Source: Gallionellaceae bacterium (lineage in GTDB: Bacteria; Pseudomonadota; Gammaproteobacteria; Burkholderiales; Gallionellaceae). From it: a stretch of 64,000 nucleotides of DNA. The stretch lies in the NCBI GenBank assembly GCA_030823955.1, contig JAVBYO010000015.1, positions 1-64,000 on the forward strand. Reading direction: 5' to 3'. Shown here piece after piece: positions 31,367 to 42,252 of this stretch (its first letter is position 1; each line of letters begins with the position of its first letter). The notes under the pieces are model-generated. The model saw only the letters and a list, made by a program, of their open reading frames with translations, did not search any database and was not told where the DNA came from. The position numbers and the translations under genes are program-made.

Positions 31367-31378
31367 GGGAAGAGCGGT

Positions 31379-31855
31379 ATGAGCAAGGTTCCATTGACAG
31401 TGAATGGCGCAGAGTTATTGCGCAACGAGTTGCACCGCCTGAAGACGGTGGAGCGTCCATCCGTCATCACCGCCATCTCCGAGGCGCGCGCACAGGGCGA
31501 CTTGTCCGAGAATGCGGAATACGATGCGGCGAAAGAGAAGCAGTCTTTCATCGAGGGACGCATCGTCGAGCTGGAGTTCAAGCTGGGCAGCGCGCAGATC
31601 ATCGATCCCAAGACGCTGAATGCAGACGGACGCTGTGTGTTCGGTTCGACCGTCATTCTGGAAGACACCAAGACGGGTGATGTGGTCACCTATCAGATCG
31701 TTGGTGACGACGAGGCCGATATCAAGAAACGCAAGATCTCCATCAGCTCCCCCATCGCCCGCGCCCTGATCGGCAAGTCCAGCGGTGATGTCGCCGAAGT
31801 GCAGGCACCGGGCGGAGTGCGCGAATACGAAGTGGTGGAAGTTCAGTACCTCTAA
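31379..31855 (+). CDS. greA: transcription elongation factor GreA
   Basis: Rescues backtracked RNA polymerase by stimulating transcript cleavage. The 158 residues begin with the coiled-coil domain containing ARAQGDLSENAEYDAAKEKQ, whose acidic tip residues enter the polymerase channel, followed by the FKBP-like C-terminal domain ending EYEVVEVQYL. Immediately follows carB, as in many betaproteobacteria. Confidence 0.97.
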   Translation: MSKVPLTVNGAELLRNELHRLKTVERPSVITAISEARAQGDLSENAEYDAAKEKQSFIEGRIVELEFKLGSAQIIDPKTLNADGRCVFGSTVILEDTKTGDVVTYQIVGDDEADIKKRKISISSPIARALIGKSSGDVAEVQAPGGVREYEVVEVQYL

Positions 31856-31859
31856 AAGC

Positions 31860-31958
31860 GGGAAGGGTAAAGGGGGAAGAGGGAAGGGTGAAAACCTCAC
31901 CTCATTCCGGGGGGCGGCGACAGTTTTACCCTTCCCCCTTTACCCTTCTCCCTTCCCC
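31860..31958. repeat. GA-rich imperfect inverted repeat (copy 2)
   Basis: Purine arm GGAAGGGTAAAGGGGGAAG and onward to 31895; pyrimidine arm from 31923 (GTTTTACCCTTCCCCCTTT). About 27 bases form the loop. It lies between the convergent greA and yhbY genes, so it could also serve as a terminator-like structure. Confidence 0.75.
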
Positions 31959-31964
31959 AAAGTT

Positions 31965-32309
31965 TTAAGGCCGATTCCCTAACTGCTTCTTGGTGAGAGG
32001 TTTACCCTTTTTACGTTTGGGGGCGCTGACCAGGGGGATGGCGAGCGGGCGATAGATCACCAGGATCTTGCCGATGTGTTGAACTGCTCCCGCGTCCAGT
32101 TTGGTGCAGATCTCTTCCTGCATGGCGGTACGTGCTTCGCGGTCGTCGTTCATGACCCGGATCTTGAGCAGGTCATGGCTCTTCAGGCTGCGCTCGATCT
32201 CGTCCAGAACGGCAGGACTCAGACCGGCGTTGCCGATGATGACGACAGGGTTGAGCGAGTGGGCGCGGCCCTTGAGTTCGAGGCGCTGTGCAACAGTGAG
32301 ATTTAGCAT
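31965..32309 (-). CDS. yhbY: CRS1/YhbY-type RNA-binding protein
   Basis: 114-residue protein with the CRM fold: QRLELKGRAHSLNPVVIIGNAG, the GxxG-type loop and LKSHDLLKIRV. E. coli YhbY associates with pre-50S particles, so a ribosome-assembly role is expected. AGGAG precedes the ATG. The C-terminal tail is Lys-rich. The position beside greA and rlmE is conserved. Confidence 0.92.
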   Translation of the reverse strand: MLNLTVAQRLELKGRAHSLNPVVIIGNAGLSPAVLDEIERSLKSHDLLKIRVMNDDREARTAMQEEICTKLDAGAVQHIGKILVIYRPLAIPLVSAPKRKKGKPLTKKQLGNRP

Positions 32310-32358
32310 GAGGTACTCCTGATAGGGCGCGCATTTTACCTAAAAACGACAGCTTAAT

Positions 32359-32486
32359 CCGCAGATTTCGCAGATTAACGCAGATTTTTATGCGGTCATC
32401 CGCAGCGGTCGCGCGCCCACGAAGGTGAGCAAAAGTGCTGAGGTAACGACTCGGTTTTAATCGGTGTTAATCTGCGAAATCTGCGG
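32359..32486. repeat. 128-bp element with 21-bp terminal inverted repeats
   Basis: The ends (32359-32379 and 32466-32486) are perfect 21-base inverse copies based on CGCAGATT units. Further CGCAGATT and AATCGGTGTTAATC units lie inside. A shorter relative lies at 36031-36091. It has no coding capacity and occupies the yhbY-rlmE gap. Confidence 0.8.
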
Positions 32487-32515
32487 GAAAAAGTTTTTTT
32501 AAGTTTTATATATCA

Positions 32516-33136
32516 ATGAAACCTTCCAAGACCAGCAAACAATGGATGATGGAGCACGTCAACGATCCCTATGTGCAGCGTGCACAAAAGGACGGTTTCC
32601 GCTCGCGCGCCGCATACAAGCTGCTCGAGATCGACGAGCGCGACCACCTGCTCAAGCCCGGCATGGTGGTGGTCGATCTGGGCGCGACGCCCGGTGGTTG
32701 GTGCCAAGTGGCGGCGAATAAACTCGGGGCGCACGGCAAGATCATCGCGCTGGACCTGTTGCCGCTGCATCCTTTGCCGCGAGTGGAGTTCATTCAGGGC
32801 GATTTTCGCGATGATGCGGTGCTGGCACAACTGGAAGAAAAACTGGGGGGGCAGCAGATCGGCCTTGTAATCTCCGACATGGCACCCAATATGAGCGGCA
32901 TCGACTCGGCGGATCAGGCGCGTGCCATGCACCTGGCCGAGCTGGCACTGGAGTTCGCCGTGCAGCATCTCAAGCCGGGCGGCGCATTTCTGGTGAAGGT
33001 GTTTCAGGGGGTGGGTTTCGAGGATTACCTGAAACTGATGCGTAGCCACTTTGTCAAAGTGGTCACACGCAAACCCAAAGCCTCGCGCGACCGCAGCAGT
33101 GAACAATATCTGCTGGGTATGGAAAAACGGAGCTGA
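32516..33136 (+). CDS. rlmE: 23S rRNA 2'-O-ribose methyltransferase (U2552)
   Basis: Heat-shock rRNA methyltransferase (FtsJ/RrmJ), 206 aa. The K-D-K-E catalytic tetrad is visible as Lys in RAAYKLLEI, Asp in [10 protein letters not shown], Lys in FLVKVFQG and Glu in SSEQYLLG; the SAM site is [10 protein letters not shown]. Paired with ftsH, as in E. coli and most betaproteobacteria. Confidence 0.96.
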   Translation: MKPSKTSKQWMMEHVNDPYVQRAQKDGFRSRAAYKLLEIDERDHLLKPGMVVVDLGATPGGWCQVAANKLGAHGKIIALDLLPLHPLPRVEFIQGDFRDDAVLAQLEEKLGGQQIGLVISDMAPNMSGIDSADQARAMHLAELALEFAVQHLKPGGAFLVKVFQGVGFEDYLKLMRSHFVKVVTRKPKASRDRSSEQYLLGMEKRS

Positions 33137-33205
33137 ACGCTTGAGTAATCAGGTCGGAACGTGTCTAATACACCGCTATATTACGGCTCAATTTGAGAGG
33201 CGAGA

Positions 33206-35107
33206 GTGAACAACCTATTTAAAAGTATCGGAATCTGGATGGTCGTGGCCCTGGTGCTGATGACCGTGTTCAACCAATTCAATGCCCGCCAGCAATCGTC
33301 CGCGCAGGTGCAGATGGATTATTCCCAGTTCCTCGACGAAGTGAACCAGGGCCATATCACCAAGGTGACTATCGAAGGCCGCACTCTGAAAGCCGTGTCC
33401 AACGAAGGCAAACGCATCACCAGTTATGCCCCCAGCGATCTGTGGATGGTCTCCGACCTGCTCAAGAACGGTGTGAGCATCGAAGCCAAGCCGGAAGAAG
33501 AGCAGTCCTTCCTGATGAGCATCTTTGTGTCCTGGTTCCCGATGCTGCTGCTTATCGGTGTGTGGATATTCTTCATGCGCCAGATGCAGGGCGGCAAGGG
33601 CGGCGGCGCTTTCTCGTTCGGCAAGAGCAAGGCGCGTCTGCTGGATGATGCCAAAGAACGTGTCACCTTCGCCGATGTCGCCGGGTGCGACGAGGCCAAA
33701 GAAGAGGTCTCCGAGCTGGTCGATTTCCTGCGCGACCCCTCCAAATTCCAAAATCTCGGCGGACGCATTCCGCGCGGCGTGTTGATGGTGGGTAGTCCCG
33801 GTACCGGTAAGACCCTGCTGGCGAAAGCCATCGCGGGCGAAGCCAAAGTGCCGTTCTTCTCCATCTCCGGTTCCGACTTCGTGGAAATGTTCGTTGGTGT
33901 CGGCGCGGCGCGTGTGCGCGACATGTTCGAACAAGCCAAGAAGAACTCCCCTTGCATCATCTTTATCGACGAGATCGACGCAGTCGGACGCCAGCGCGGC
34001 GCAGGCATGGGCGGCGGCAATGACGAGCGCGAGCAGACGCTGAACGCGCTGCTGGTCGAGATGGACGGTTTCGAAGGCGCCAGCGGTGTCATCGTCATCG
34101 CTGCGACCAACCGTCCTGATGTATTGGATTCCGCGCTGTTGCGTCCGGGCCGTTTCGACCGCCAAGTGGTGGTGCCGTTGCCGGACATCCGTGGCCGTGA
34201 ACAGATCTTGACCGTGCATATGCGCAAAGTGCCGGTGGCGACCGATGTGAAGGCTGACATCCTGGCGCGTGGCACTCCCGGCATGTCCGGTGCCGATCTG
34301 GCCAATCTGGTGAACGAGGCGGCGCTGTTCGCGGCGCGGCGCGGCAAGCGTTTCGTCGAGATGGACGACTTCGAATCGGCCAAAGACAAGATCATGATGG
34401 GAACCGAACGCCGCACCATGATCATGCCGGAAGAAGAGCGCCGCAACACGGCGTATCACGAGTCCGGCCATGCGGTGGTGGCCAAACTGCTGCCCAAGAC
34501 CGACCCGGTACACAAGGTCACCATCATCCCGCGCGGTCGCGCGCTGGGCCTGACCATGCAGTTGCCGTCGGAAGACCGCTACAGTATGGACAAGAACCGC
34601 ATACTGGATACATTGGCGGTGTTGTTCGGCGGGCGTATCGCCGAAGAGATATTCATGAACCAGATGACCACCGGTGCCTCCAACGACTTCGAGCGTGCCA
34701 CCGATATGGCGCGCAAGATGGTCACGCAGTGGGGGATGTCCGAGGCATTGGGGCCGATGGTGTACGGCGAGAACGAGGGTGAGGTGTTCTTGGGCCGTTC
34801 GGTGACCACACACAAGAACGTGTCCGAAGCCACCATGAAGAGAGTGGACGAAGAGATACGCCGTATCATCGACCAGCAATATGCGTTGGCGCGCGGCCTG
34901 ATCGAAGCCAATCGCGACAAGATCGAGGCGATGACCAAGGCCCTGCTGGAATGGGAGACCCTGGACGCCGACCAGATCAACGACATCATGGCCGGCAATC
35001 CGCCACGTCCGCCCAAGCCGACGACAACGACAGCCAGCACTCAGCCGCCGCAGGATGCCACGCCCACGGCTCCGGCGACACCTGTCGAACCGGCGCAAGA
35101 AACCTGA
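33206..35107 (+). CDS. ftsH: ATP-dependent zinc metalloprotease FtsH
   Basis: Membrane-bound AAA+ protease, 633 aa. Two transmembrane helices (about 5-22 and 100-120) flank a periplasmic domain. The AAA module has GSPGTGKT and [12 protein letters not shown], and the zinc site is HESGH near residue 418. The tail is rich in Pro and Thr. It degrades membrane and short-lived regulatory proteins. The GTG start follows a GAGAGG site. Confidence 0.97.
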   Translation: MNNLFKSIGIWMVVALVLMTVFNQFNARQQSSAQVQMDYSQFLDEVNQGHITKVTIEGRTLKAVSNEGKRITSYAPSDLWMVSDLLKNGVSIEAKPEEEQSFLMSIFVSWFPMLLLIGVWIFFMRQMQGGKGGGAFSFGKSKARLLDDAKERVTFADVAGCDEAKEEVSELVDFLRDPSKFQNLGGRIPRGVLMVGSPGTGKTLLAKAIAGEAKVPFFSISGSDFVEMFVGVGAARVRDMFEQAKKNSPCIIFIDEIDAVGRQRGAGMGGGNDEREQTLNALLVEMDGFEGASGVIVIAATNRPDVLDSALLRPGRFDRQVVVPLPDIRGREQILTVHMRKVPVATDVKADILARGTPGMSGADLANLVNEAALFAARRGKRFVEMDDFESAKDKIMMGTERRTMIMPEEERRNTAYHESGHAVVAKLLPKTDPVHKVTIIPRGRALGLTMQLPSEDRYSMDKNRILDTLAVLFGGRIAEEIFMNQMTTGASNDFERATDMARKMVTQWGMSEALGPMVYGENEGEVFLGRSVTTHKNVSEATMKRVDEEIRRIIDQQYALARGLIEANRDKIEAMTKALLEWETLDADQINDIMAGNPPRPPKPTTTTASTQPPQDATPTAPATPVEPAQET

Positions 35108-35199
35108 AAGGCAAGGAAGGGTTAAGGGAGAAGGGGGAAGGGTAAAACCAAGACTCCCTTCTCCCTTCTCCCTTCTCCCTTCTCCCTTCTCCCTTCTCC
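35108..35199. repeat. GA-rich inverted repeat (copy 3) with CTCCCTT heptamer array
   Basis: The left arm contains AAGGAAGGGTTAAGGG and onward; the right arm is a tandem array of CTCCCTT, six full copies at 35154-35195 plus CTCC. The array ends one base before the folP start codon, leaving no purine-rich ribosome site there. Heptamer arrays can change copy number by replication slippage. Confidence 0.85.
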
Positions 35200-35200
35200 G

Positions 35201-36022
35201 ATGTTTCTCCGCTGCGGTAAATTCCACCTAGACCTCACCCATCCCCGAGTGATGGGCATCGTCAACGTCACTCCCGACTCTTTTTCCGATGGCGGCAGGC
35301 ATCTGTCGCATGCTGCGGCGATTGCCCATGCACACAAACTGATCGCGGACGGTGCCGACCTGCTCGATATCGGCGGTGAGTCCACCCGTCCCGGTGCGGC
35401 AGCCGTGAGTGAACAGGAAGAGCTGGAGCGCGTGTTGCCGGTGATCGAGGCGTTGCGCGATAGCGCCGTACCGGTCTCCATCGATACCTGGAAGCCTGCC
35501 GTGATGCGCGCGGCACTGGCTGCGGGAGCGAGCATGGTCAACGACATCAACGCGCTACAGGCACCGGATGCTTTGGCTGCGGTGGCGGATAGCGATGCTG
35601 CGGTATGCCTGATGCACAAACAGGGTGACCCGGAGAACATGCAGCGCGCACCGCGCTATGCCGATGTTGTCGCGGAGGTGTCAGCCTTCTTGCAAGCCCG
35701 CATCGAAGCGACGCGGGCGGCTGGCATCGGCAGCGAACGTATCGTCATCGATCCGGGTTTTGGTTTCGGCAAGACGCTGGCGCATAATCTCGAACTGTTG
35801 CGCGGGCTGTCCGCGTTCTCCGCACTGGGGGTGCCGCTGCTGGCGGGGGTGTCGCGCAAGTCCATGCTGGGTGCAGTCACCGGGCGCGAGGTGGATGAAC
35901 GGCTGGCCGCGAGTATCGCGGCGGCACTGCTGGCGGTGCAACGCGGCGCGAGCATCGTGCGCGTACACGACGTGCGCGAGACGGTGGATGTATTGAAGAT
36001 TTGGAGTGCGGTTGAAGAGTGA
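35201..36022 (+). CDS. folP: dihydropteroate synthase
   Basis: Joins hydroxymethyldihydropterin pyrophosphate and p-aminobenzoate in folate synthesis; sulfonamide target. The 273 residues have MGIVNVTPDSFSDGG, DIGGESTRPGA, the pterin-site GFGKTLAHN and GVSRKSML, all standard. The start is the first one available in frame. The region just upstream is a pyrimidine repeat array with no Shine-Dalgarno sequence, so initiation is unusual. Confidence 0.95.
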   Translation: MFLRCGKFHLDLTHPRVMGIVNVTPDSFSDGGRHLSHAAAIAHAHKLIADGADLLDIGGESTRPGAAAVSEQEELERVLPVIEALRDSAVPVSIDTWKPAVMRAALAAGASMVNDINALQAPDALAAVADSDAAVCLMHKQGDPENMQRAPRYADVVAEVSAFLQARIEATRAAGIGSERIVIDPGFGFGKTLAHNLELLRGLSAFSALGVPLLAGVSRKSMLGAVTGREVDERLAASIAAALLAVQRGASIVRVHDVRETVDVLKIWSAVEE

Positions 36023-36030
36023 TTTTTTTG

Positions 36031-36091
36031 TCCGCAGATTTACACAGATTAAAGCCGAACAAAATCTGCGTGAATCTGCGTAATCTGTGGA
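36031..36091. repeat. short CGCAGATT-type inverted repeat
   Basis: CCGCAGATTTACACAGATT on the left and AATCTGCGTAATCTGTGG on the right are imperfect inverse copies. Related to the element at 32359-32486. It fills the folP-glmM gap just before the glmM ribosome site. Confidence 0.7.
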
Positions 36092-36113
36092 TAAGGTTTT
36101 TTGGGAGCTTCTT

Positions 36114-37469
36114 ATGAGCAGAAAATATTTCGGAACAGACGGTGTGCGCGGCAAAGTGGGTGTATATCCCATCACGCCGCAGTTCGTGATGCATTTGGGT
36201 TATGCCGCCGGCAAGGTGCTGGCGAGTGCCGAGCATACTCGGGGTGAGCGTCCCGCCGTGCTGATCGGCAAGGACACCCGCATCTCCGGTTACATGCTCG
36301 AATCGGCGCTGGAAGCGGGACTCATCGCGGCCGGTATCGACGTGTATCTGGCCGGCCCGGTGCCGACCCCGGCGGTGGCCTATCTTACCCGCGCCTTGCG
36401 TTTGCAGGCGGGCGTGGTCATCTCCGCCTCGCACAATCCGTTCGAGGACAACGGCATCAAATTCTTTTCCGGTGACGGCACGAAGCTGCCGGACGAAGTC
36501 GAACTCGCCATCGAGGCCGAGCTGGATAAAGAGATGCTGACCAACTCGTCGGAGGGTTTGGGTAAAGCCAAACGTATCGACGATGCGGTCGGACGTTATA
36601 TCGAATTCTGCAAAGGCAGCTTCCCCGCGAACATGAACCTGCGCGGGATGAAGATCGTGGTCGACAGCGCCCACGGTGCCACTTACCACATCGCCCGCAA
36701 TGTGTTCCACGAACTCGGTGCGGATGTGATCGCCATCGGTGCGGAGCCCAACGGCAAGAACATCAACGACGGCTACGGTGCGACCAAACCCGCCAACCTG
36801 CAAAAGGCGGTGGTCGAACACAAGGCGGACCTGGGCATCGCGCTGGACGGCGACGGCGACCGTCTTGTTATGGTGGACGCGGCGGGCAAGCTGTACGACG
36901 GTGACCAGTTGCTCTATGTCATCGCCAAACACCGCCAGACGCAGGGGCTGATGAAGGGCGGCATGGTCGGCACTCTGATGACCAATCTCGCGTTCGAACA
37001 TGCCATGCAGCGGCTCGGTATCCCGTTCGCGCGTGCCAAAGTGGGCGACCGTTACGTGATGGAAGTGTTGCAGCAGAAAGACTGGCAGATCGGCGGCGAG
37101 AACTCCGGCCACATCATCTGCCTGGACAAACACAGCACCGGCGACGGTATCGTCTCCGCGCTGCAAGTGTTGCATGCCCTGCGTGCCGGGAAGCAGTCAC
37201 TCGCCCAGGCGGCACAGGACCTGGTGATGTATCCGCAGATCCTCATCAACGTCAAAGTCAGCGGCAAAGCGGCCGCACTGCTGGAACAGGGCGCCGTCAA
37301 AGACGTCGTCAAACAAGCCGAACAGGCTTTGGATGGCAAAGGGCGCGTGTTGTTGCGCCCGTCCGGTACCGAGCCGCTGTTGCGGGTGATGGTCGAGGGC
37401 GAGGACGGGGTACTGGTGCAACAGTGGGCGGAGAAGATCGCGGGTGTGGTGAAGGAAGTGGCGGGGTAA
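36114..37469 (+). CDS. glmM: phosphoglucosamine mutase
   Basis: Converts glucosamine 6-phosphate to the 1-phosphate for UDP-GlcNAc and cell-wall synthesis. The 451 residues contain [11 protein letters not shown] at the start, the phosphoserine loop [12 protein letters not shown] (Ser near 106), the metal site DGDGDR and the phosphate-binding [11 protein letters not shown]. The start at 36114 has GGGAG 9 bases before it; a further upstream start lacks a site. Confidence 0.96.
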   Translation: MSRKYFGTDGVRGKVGVYPITPQFVMHLGYAAGKVLASAEHTRGERPAVLIGKDTRISGYMLESALEAGLIAAGIDVYLAGPVPTPAVAYLTRALRLQAGVVISASHNPFEDNGIKFFSGDGTKLPDEVELAIEAELDKEMLTNSSEGLGKAKRIDDAVGRYIEFCKGSFPANMNLRGMKIVVDSAHGATYHIARNVFHELGADVIAIGAEPNGKNINDGYGATKPANLQKAVVEHKADLGIALDGDGDRLVMVDAAGKLYDGDQLLYVIAKHRQTQGLMKGGMVGTLMTNLAFEHAMQRLGIPFARAKVGDRYVMEVLQQKDWQIGGENSGHIICLDKHSTGDGIVSALQVLHALRAGKQSLAQAAQDLVMYPQILINVKVSGKAAALLEQGAVKDVVKQAEQALDGKGRVLLRPSGTEPLLRVMVEGEDGVLVQQWAEKIAGVVKEVAG

Positions 37470-37614
37470 TAAGCCCTTGTCAGCGCCAGTGTTATTCGGG
37501 TAATGGGCCGCTTTCCCGTGTCTGTTTACCGTTTGATCCCCTGTGTGAGGGCATATACTGCATACCGACAAGGATGGGTGTGACTGCTCGTACCCGTATC
37601 CACAGGAGAACGTT

Positions 37615-38427
37615 ATGCCCTCATATATCAATACCAATCTCAGCGCCCTGAATGCGCAGCGCAACCTGAACCAGTCGCAAGGTTCGCTGAACACTTCCTT
37701 GCAGCGACTGTCTTCCGGTCTGCGGGTGAACAGCTCCAAAGACGATGCAGCGGGCCTGGCCATCGCTTCGCGTATGGAGAGCCAGATCCGAGGCGCGAAT
37801 CAGGCGGTGCGCAACGCAAGCGACGGTATCTCGCTGGCGCAGACGGCGGAAAGTGCGCTGGGCAATATCCAGAAGAACATGGCGCGTATGCGCGAATTGG
37901 CAGTGCAGGGCGCGAACGCCACCTCCAATGCCGACATCGAGTCGATCAATACCGAATTCATCCAGCTGCATTCCGAAAATCTGCGTGTGATCGAGGCGAC
38001 CTCGTTCAATAATATCCAGTTGCTTTCCGCGCCGGTTAACCAGACCTTTCAGGTGGGTGCCAACAGCCGCTCGGGTATCGACGACCTGACCATCACCACC
38101 GACAGTGCACTGATACCGACCTCGGTGTCGCTGGGTACCTCGTCGGAGACCGCACAGGCCGAGATCGCCAAACTGGATGCCGACATCGCCGCAGTGACAT
38201 CACTGCGTTCCGCATTCGGTGCGGCACAGAGCCGTTTTGAGACCTCGATCGCCAACTTGCAGATCGCATCCGAGAACCAGTCTTCTTCGCGCAGTCGCAT
38301 CATGGACACCGACTATGCGGCAGAGACCTCGGCGCTCACCCGTTCCCAGATCCTGCAGCAGACCGGTACCGCGATGGCGGCACAGGCCAACCAGTCGCCG
38401 AACTCGGTATTGAGCTTGCTGCGTTAA
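37615..38427 (+). CDS. fliC: flagellin (short form)
   Basis: 270-residue flagellin with the conserved N-terminal D0/D1 (INTNLSALNAQRNLNQSQ, LSSGLRVNSSKDDAAGLAI) and C-terminal D1/D0 (AAETSALTRSQILQQTGTAM, ending NSVLSLLR). The variable outer D2/D3 part is reduced to about 80 residues. No other flagellar gene is in the window, which is odd for a filament gene. A clear sigma-28 promoter was not found in the 145-base upstream gap. AGGAGAACGTT precedes the ATG. Confidence 0.93.
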   Translation: MPSYINTNLSALNAQRNLNQSQGSLNTSLQRLSSGLRVNSSKDDAAGLAIASRMESQIRGANQAVRNASDGISLAQTAESALGNIQKNMARMRELAVQGANATSNADIESINTEFIQLHSENLRVIEATSFNNIQLLSAPVNQTFQVGANSRSGIDDLTITTDSALIPTSVSLGTSSETAQAEIAKLDADIAAVTSLRSAFGAAQSRFETSIANLQIASENQSSSRSRIMDTDYAAETSALTRSQILQQTGTAMAAQANQSPNSVLSLLR

Positions 38428-38451
38428 CGCGAGAGAGAAATACCGGCCAAT

Positions 38452-38481
38452 AAAAAAGCTTGCGTCAACGCAAGCTTTTTT
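38452..38481 (+). terminator. terminator after the flagellin gene
   Basis: 14-bp perfect inverted repeat (AAAAAAGCTTGCGT at 38452-38465, partner at 38468-38481) with a 2-base gap. It ends in six T on the plus strand and six A-complement on the minus strand, so it may serve both flagellin and the convergent pgm gene. Confidence 0.9.
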
Positions 38482-38502
38482 CATTCCGGGCCGGATGCCG
38501 GA

Positions 38503-40146
<1,644 letters not shown>

Positions 40147-40261
40147 TCATTTAGGTTCTGCGGGCATCATAACATCGCATTCGGATGAATTTTGTTACCC
40201 GCGTGTTGCGGGTGGCGAATGTGCGGGATAATCCGCGTCATTAAACGGATGAATCCCTTTC

Positions 40262-42106
40262 ATGAGCCACGGCAACGCCCACCACATTCTGCGTGACACC
40301 TTCGGTTACACCGCCTTTCACGGCGCACAGCAGGCCATCGTCGAACATGTCGTGGCAGGCGGTGATGCGCTGGTACTGATGCCGACCGGCGGCGGCAAAT
40401 CACTGTGTTACCAACTCCCCGCTTTGCTGCGCGCAGGTGTCGGCATCGTGGTGTCGCCGTTGATCGCGCTGATGCAGGACCAGGTGGACGCGCTCAAACA
40501 GCTCGGGGTGTCGGCTGCTTTTTTGAATTCCAGTCTCGATGCCGGTGCGGCGCGCGAGGTATACCGCCAAATACACCGTGGTGAACTGAAGCTGCTGTAT
40601 GTCGCACCGGAACGGTTGATGACGGAAGGTTTTCTGGAGCTGTTGGAGGGGCTGGAACAGGACAACAACATCGCCCTGTTCGCTATCGACGAAGCCCACT
40701 GCGTGTCGCAATGGGGGCACGACTTCCGCCCCGAATACCGCGCACTCACGGTGTTGCACGAACGTTTCCCCAATGTGCCGCGTATCGCGCTCACCGCCAC
40801 CGCCGATGCGCCGACGCGCAGAGAGATCATCGAGCGGCTGGCGCTGGAGCAGGCGCAGCAGTTCGTCTCCAGCTTCGACCGCCCCAATATCCGCTATCGT
40901 GTCGCGCTCAAAGACAACGCACGCAAACAACTGCAAAGTTTCCTCGAAAGCGAACATCCCGACGACGCGGGTATCGTTTATTGCCTGTCACGCAAGAAGG
41001 TGGAAGAGACCGCCGCGTGGCTGAAAGAGCAGGGTTGGGATGCCTTGCCTTATCACGCGGGACTGGATGCCGCAGTGCGCAGCAAGAACCAGAAAAAATT
41101 CCTGCGCGAAGAAGGCGTCATCATGGTCGCCACCGTCGCGTTCGGCATGGGCATCGACAAGCCCAACGTGCGCTTCGTTGCCCATCTCGATCTGCCCAAG
41201 AGTATGGAAGGTTATTATCAGGAGACGGGCCGCGCGGGCCGTGACGGTCTGCCCGCGAATGCGTGGATGGCTTACGGCTTGGGCGATGTGGTGTCGATGC
41301 GGCAGATGTTGCTGTCCGGTGATGCGCCCGAAGAACGCAAGCGCGTCGAATTGCAAAAACTGGATGCTCTGTTGGGTTTTTGCGAATCCACTGCATGCCG
41401 CCACCAGACCATCCTGCGTTATTTCGGCGAGGAGCATCCCGGTGACTGCGGTCAGTGCGACAACTGCCTGGCGCCGGTGGATACCTGGGATGCCACCGAG
41501 GCCGCGCGTATGGCGCTGTCCTGCGTGTACCGCACCGGACAACGCTTCGGTGTCGCGCACCTCATCGACGTGTTGCTGGGCAAGGCCACACCCAAGGTCG
41601 AGCAATTCAATCACCAGCAACTTAGCACCTTCGGCATCGGCAAAGACTTGGTGCAGCAGCAATGGAGCAGCGTCTACCGCCAACTGGTTGCCGCCGGATT
41701 CATCAGCGTGGACATGGAAGCCTACGGTGGCTTGAAGCTCACCGAAACCTCCCGCCCCGTGCTGCGCGGCGAACAGGAAGTGTGGCTGCGGCGCGATGCC
41801 GACCCCGCCCAGCGCAAATCCAGCAAAGCCGAACGCGGCTCGCGTATGCGCGAAGCCTTCGCCGGAGCCAACGAAGATCCGCTGTGGCAGGCGCTCAAGG
41901 CCAAGCGCATGGAACTTGCGCGCGAACAGGGCGTGCCTCCCTATGTCATCTTCCACGACAGTACCCTGCTGGAGATGCTGAACCAGAAGCCGCACACGCT
42001 GGATGAAATGGGGCGCATCAGCGGCGTGGGGCAGGCCAAACTGGCGAAGTACGGCGATGCCTTCTTGCAGGTGGTGGAGGATGTGGCGAACGGGGTGGCA
42101 ACCTAG
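40262..42106 (+). CDS. recQ: ATP-dependent DNA helicase RecQ
   Basis: 3'-5' helicase of the RecF pathway, 614 aa. Motif I is [11 protein letters not shown], motif [19 protein letters not shown], the later motifs include GRAGRDGLP, and the zinc-binding RQC part has CRHQ...CGQCDNC. An HRDC domain occupies about the last 80 residues. Length is normal. No partner genes adjacent. Confidence 0.96.
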   Translation: MSHGNAHHILRDTFGYTAFHGAQQAIVEHVVAGGDALVLMPTGGGKSLCYQLPALLRAGVGIVVSPLIALMQDQVDALKQLGVSAAFLNSSLDAGAAREVYRQIHRGELKLLYVAPERLMTEGFLELLEGLEQDNNIALFAIDEAHCVSQWGHDFRPEYRALTVLHERFPNVPRIALTATADAPTRREIIERLALEQAQQFVSSFDRPNIRYRVALKDNARKQLQSFLESEHPDDAGIVYCLSRKKVEETAAWLKEQGWDALPYHAGLDAAVRSKNQKKFLREEGVIMVATVAFGMGIDKPNVRFVAHLDLPKSMEGYYQETGRAGRDGLPANAWMAYGLGDVVSMRQMLLSGDAPEERKRVELQKLDALLGFCESTACRHQTILRYFGEEHPGDCGQCDNCLAPVDTWDATEAARMALSCVYRTGQRFGVAHLIDVLLGKATPKVEQFNHQQLSTFGIGKDLVQQQWSSVYRQLVAAGFISVDMEAYGGLKLTETSRPVLRGEQEVWLRRDADPAQRKSSKAERGSRMREAFAGANEDPLWQALKAKRMELAREQGVPPYVIFHDSTLLEMLNQKPHTLDEMGRISGVGQAKLAKYGDAFLQVVEDVANGVAT

Positions 42107-42252
42107 TAGCGGTTGAGTGCAGTTCGGTAGCGCACAGATTTTCTGTACAACTTGAAAGGGTATTCTGGGCTATCATGCGTCCAGCCATTCGGTCCATTCA
42201 GAATATGTATGAGTAATCTGTCCCAACACACGAGTTACTTGCATTTGCTGAA

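Noticed and set aside
37470-37614. possible sigma-28 promoter for flagellin
   Set aside because: No TAAA-N15-GCCGATAA arrangement found; TTTGAT/TATACT is present but spaced poorly.
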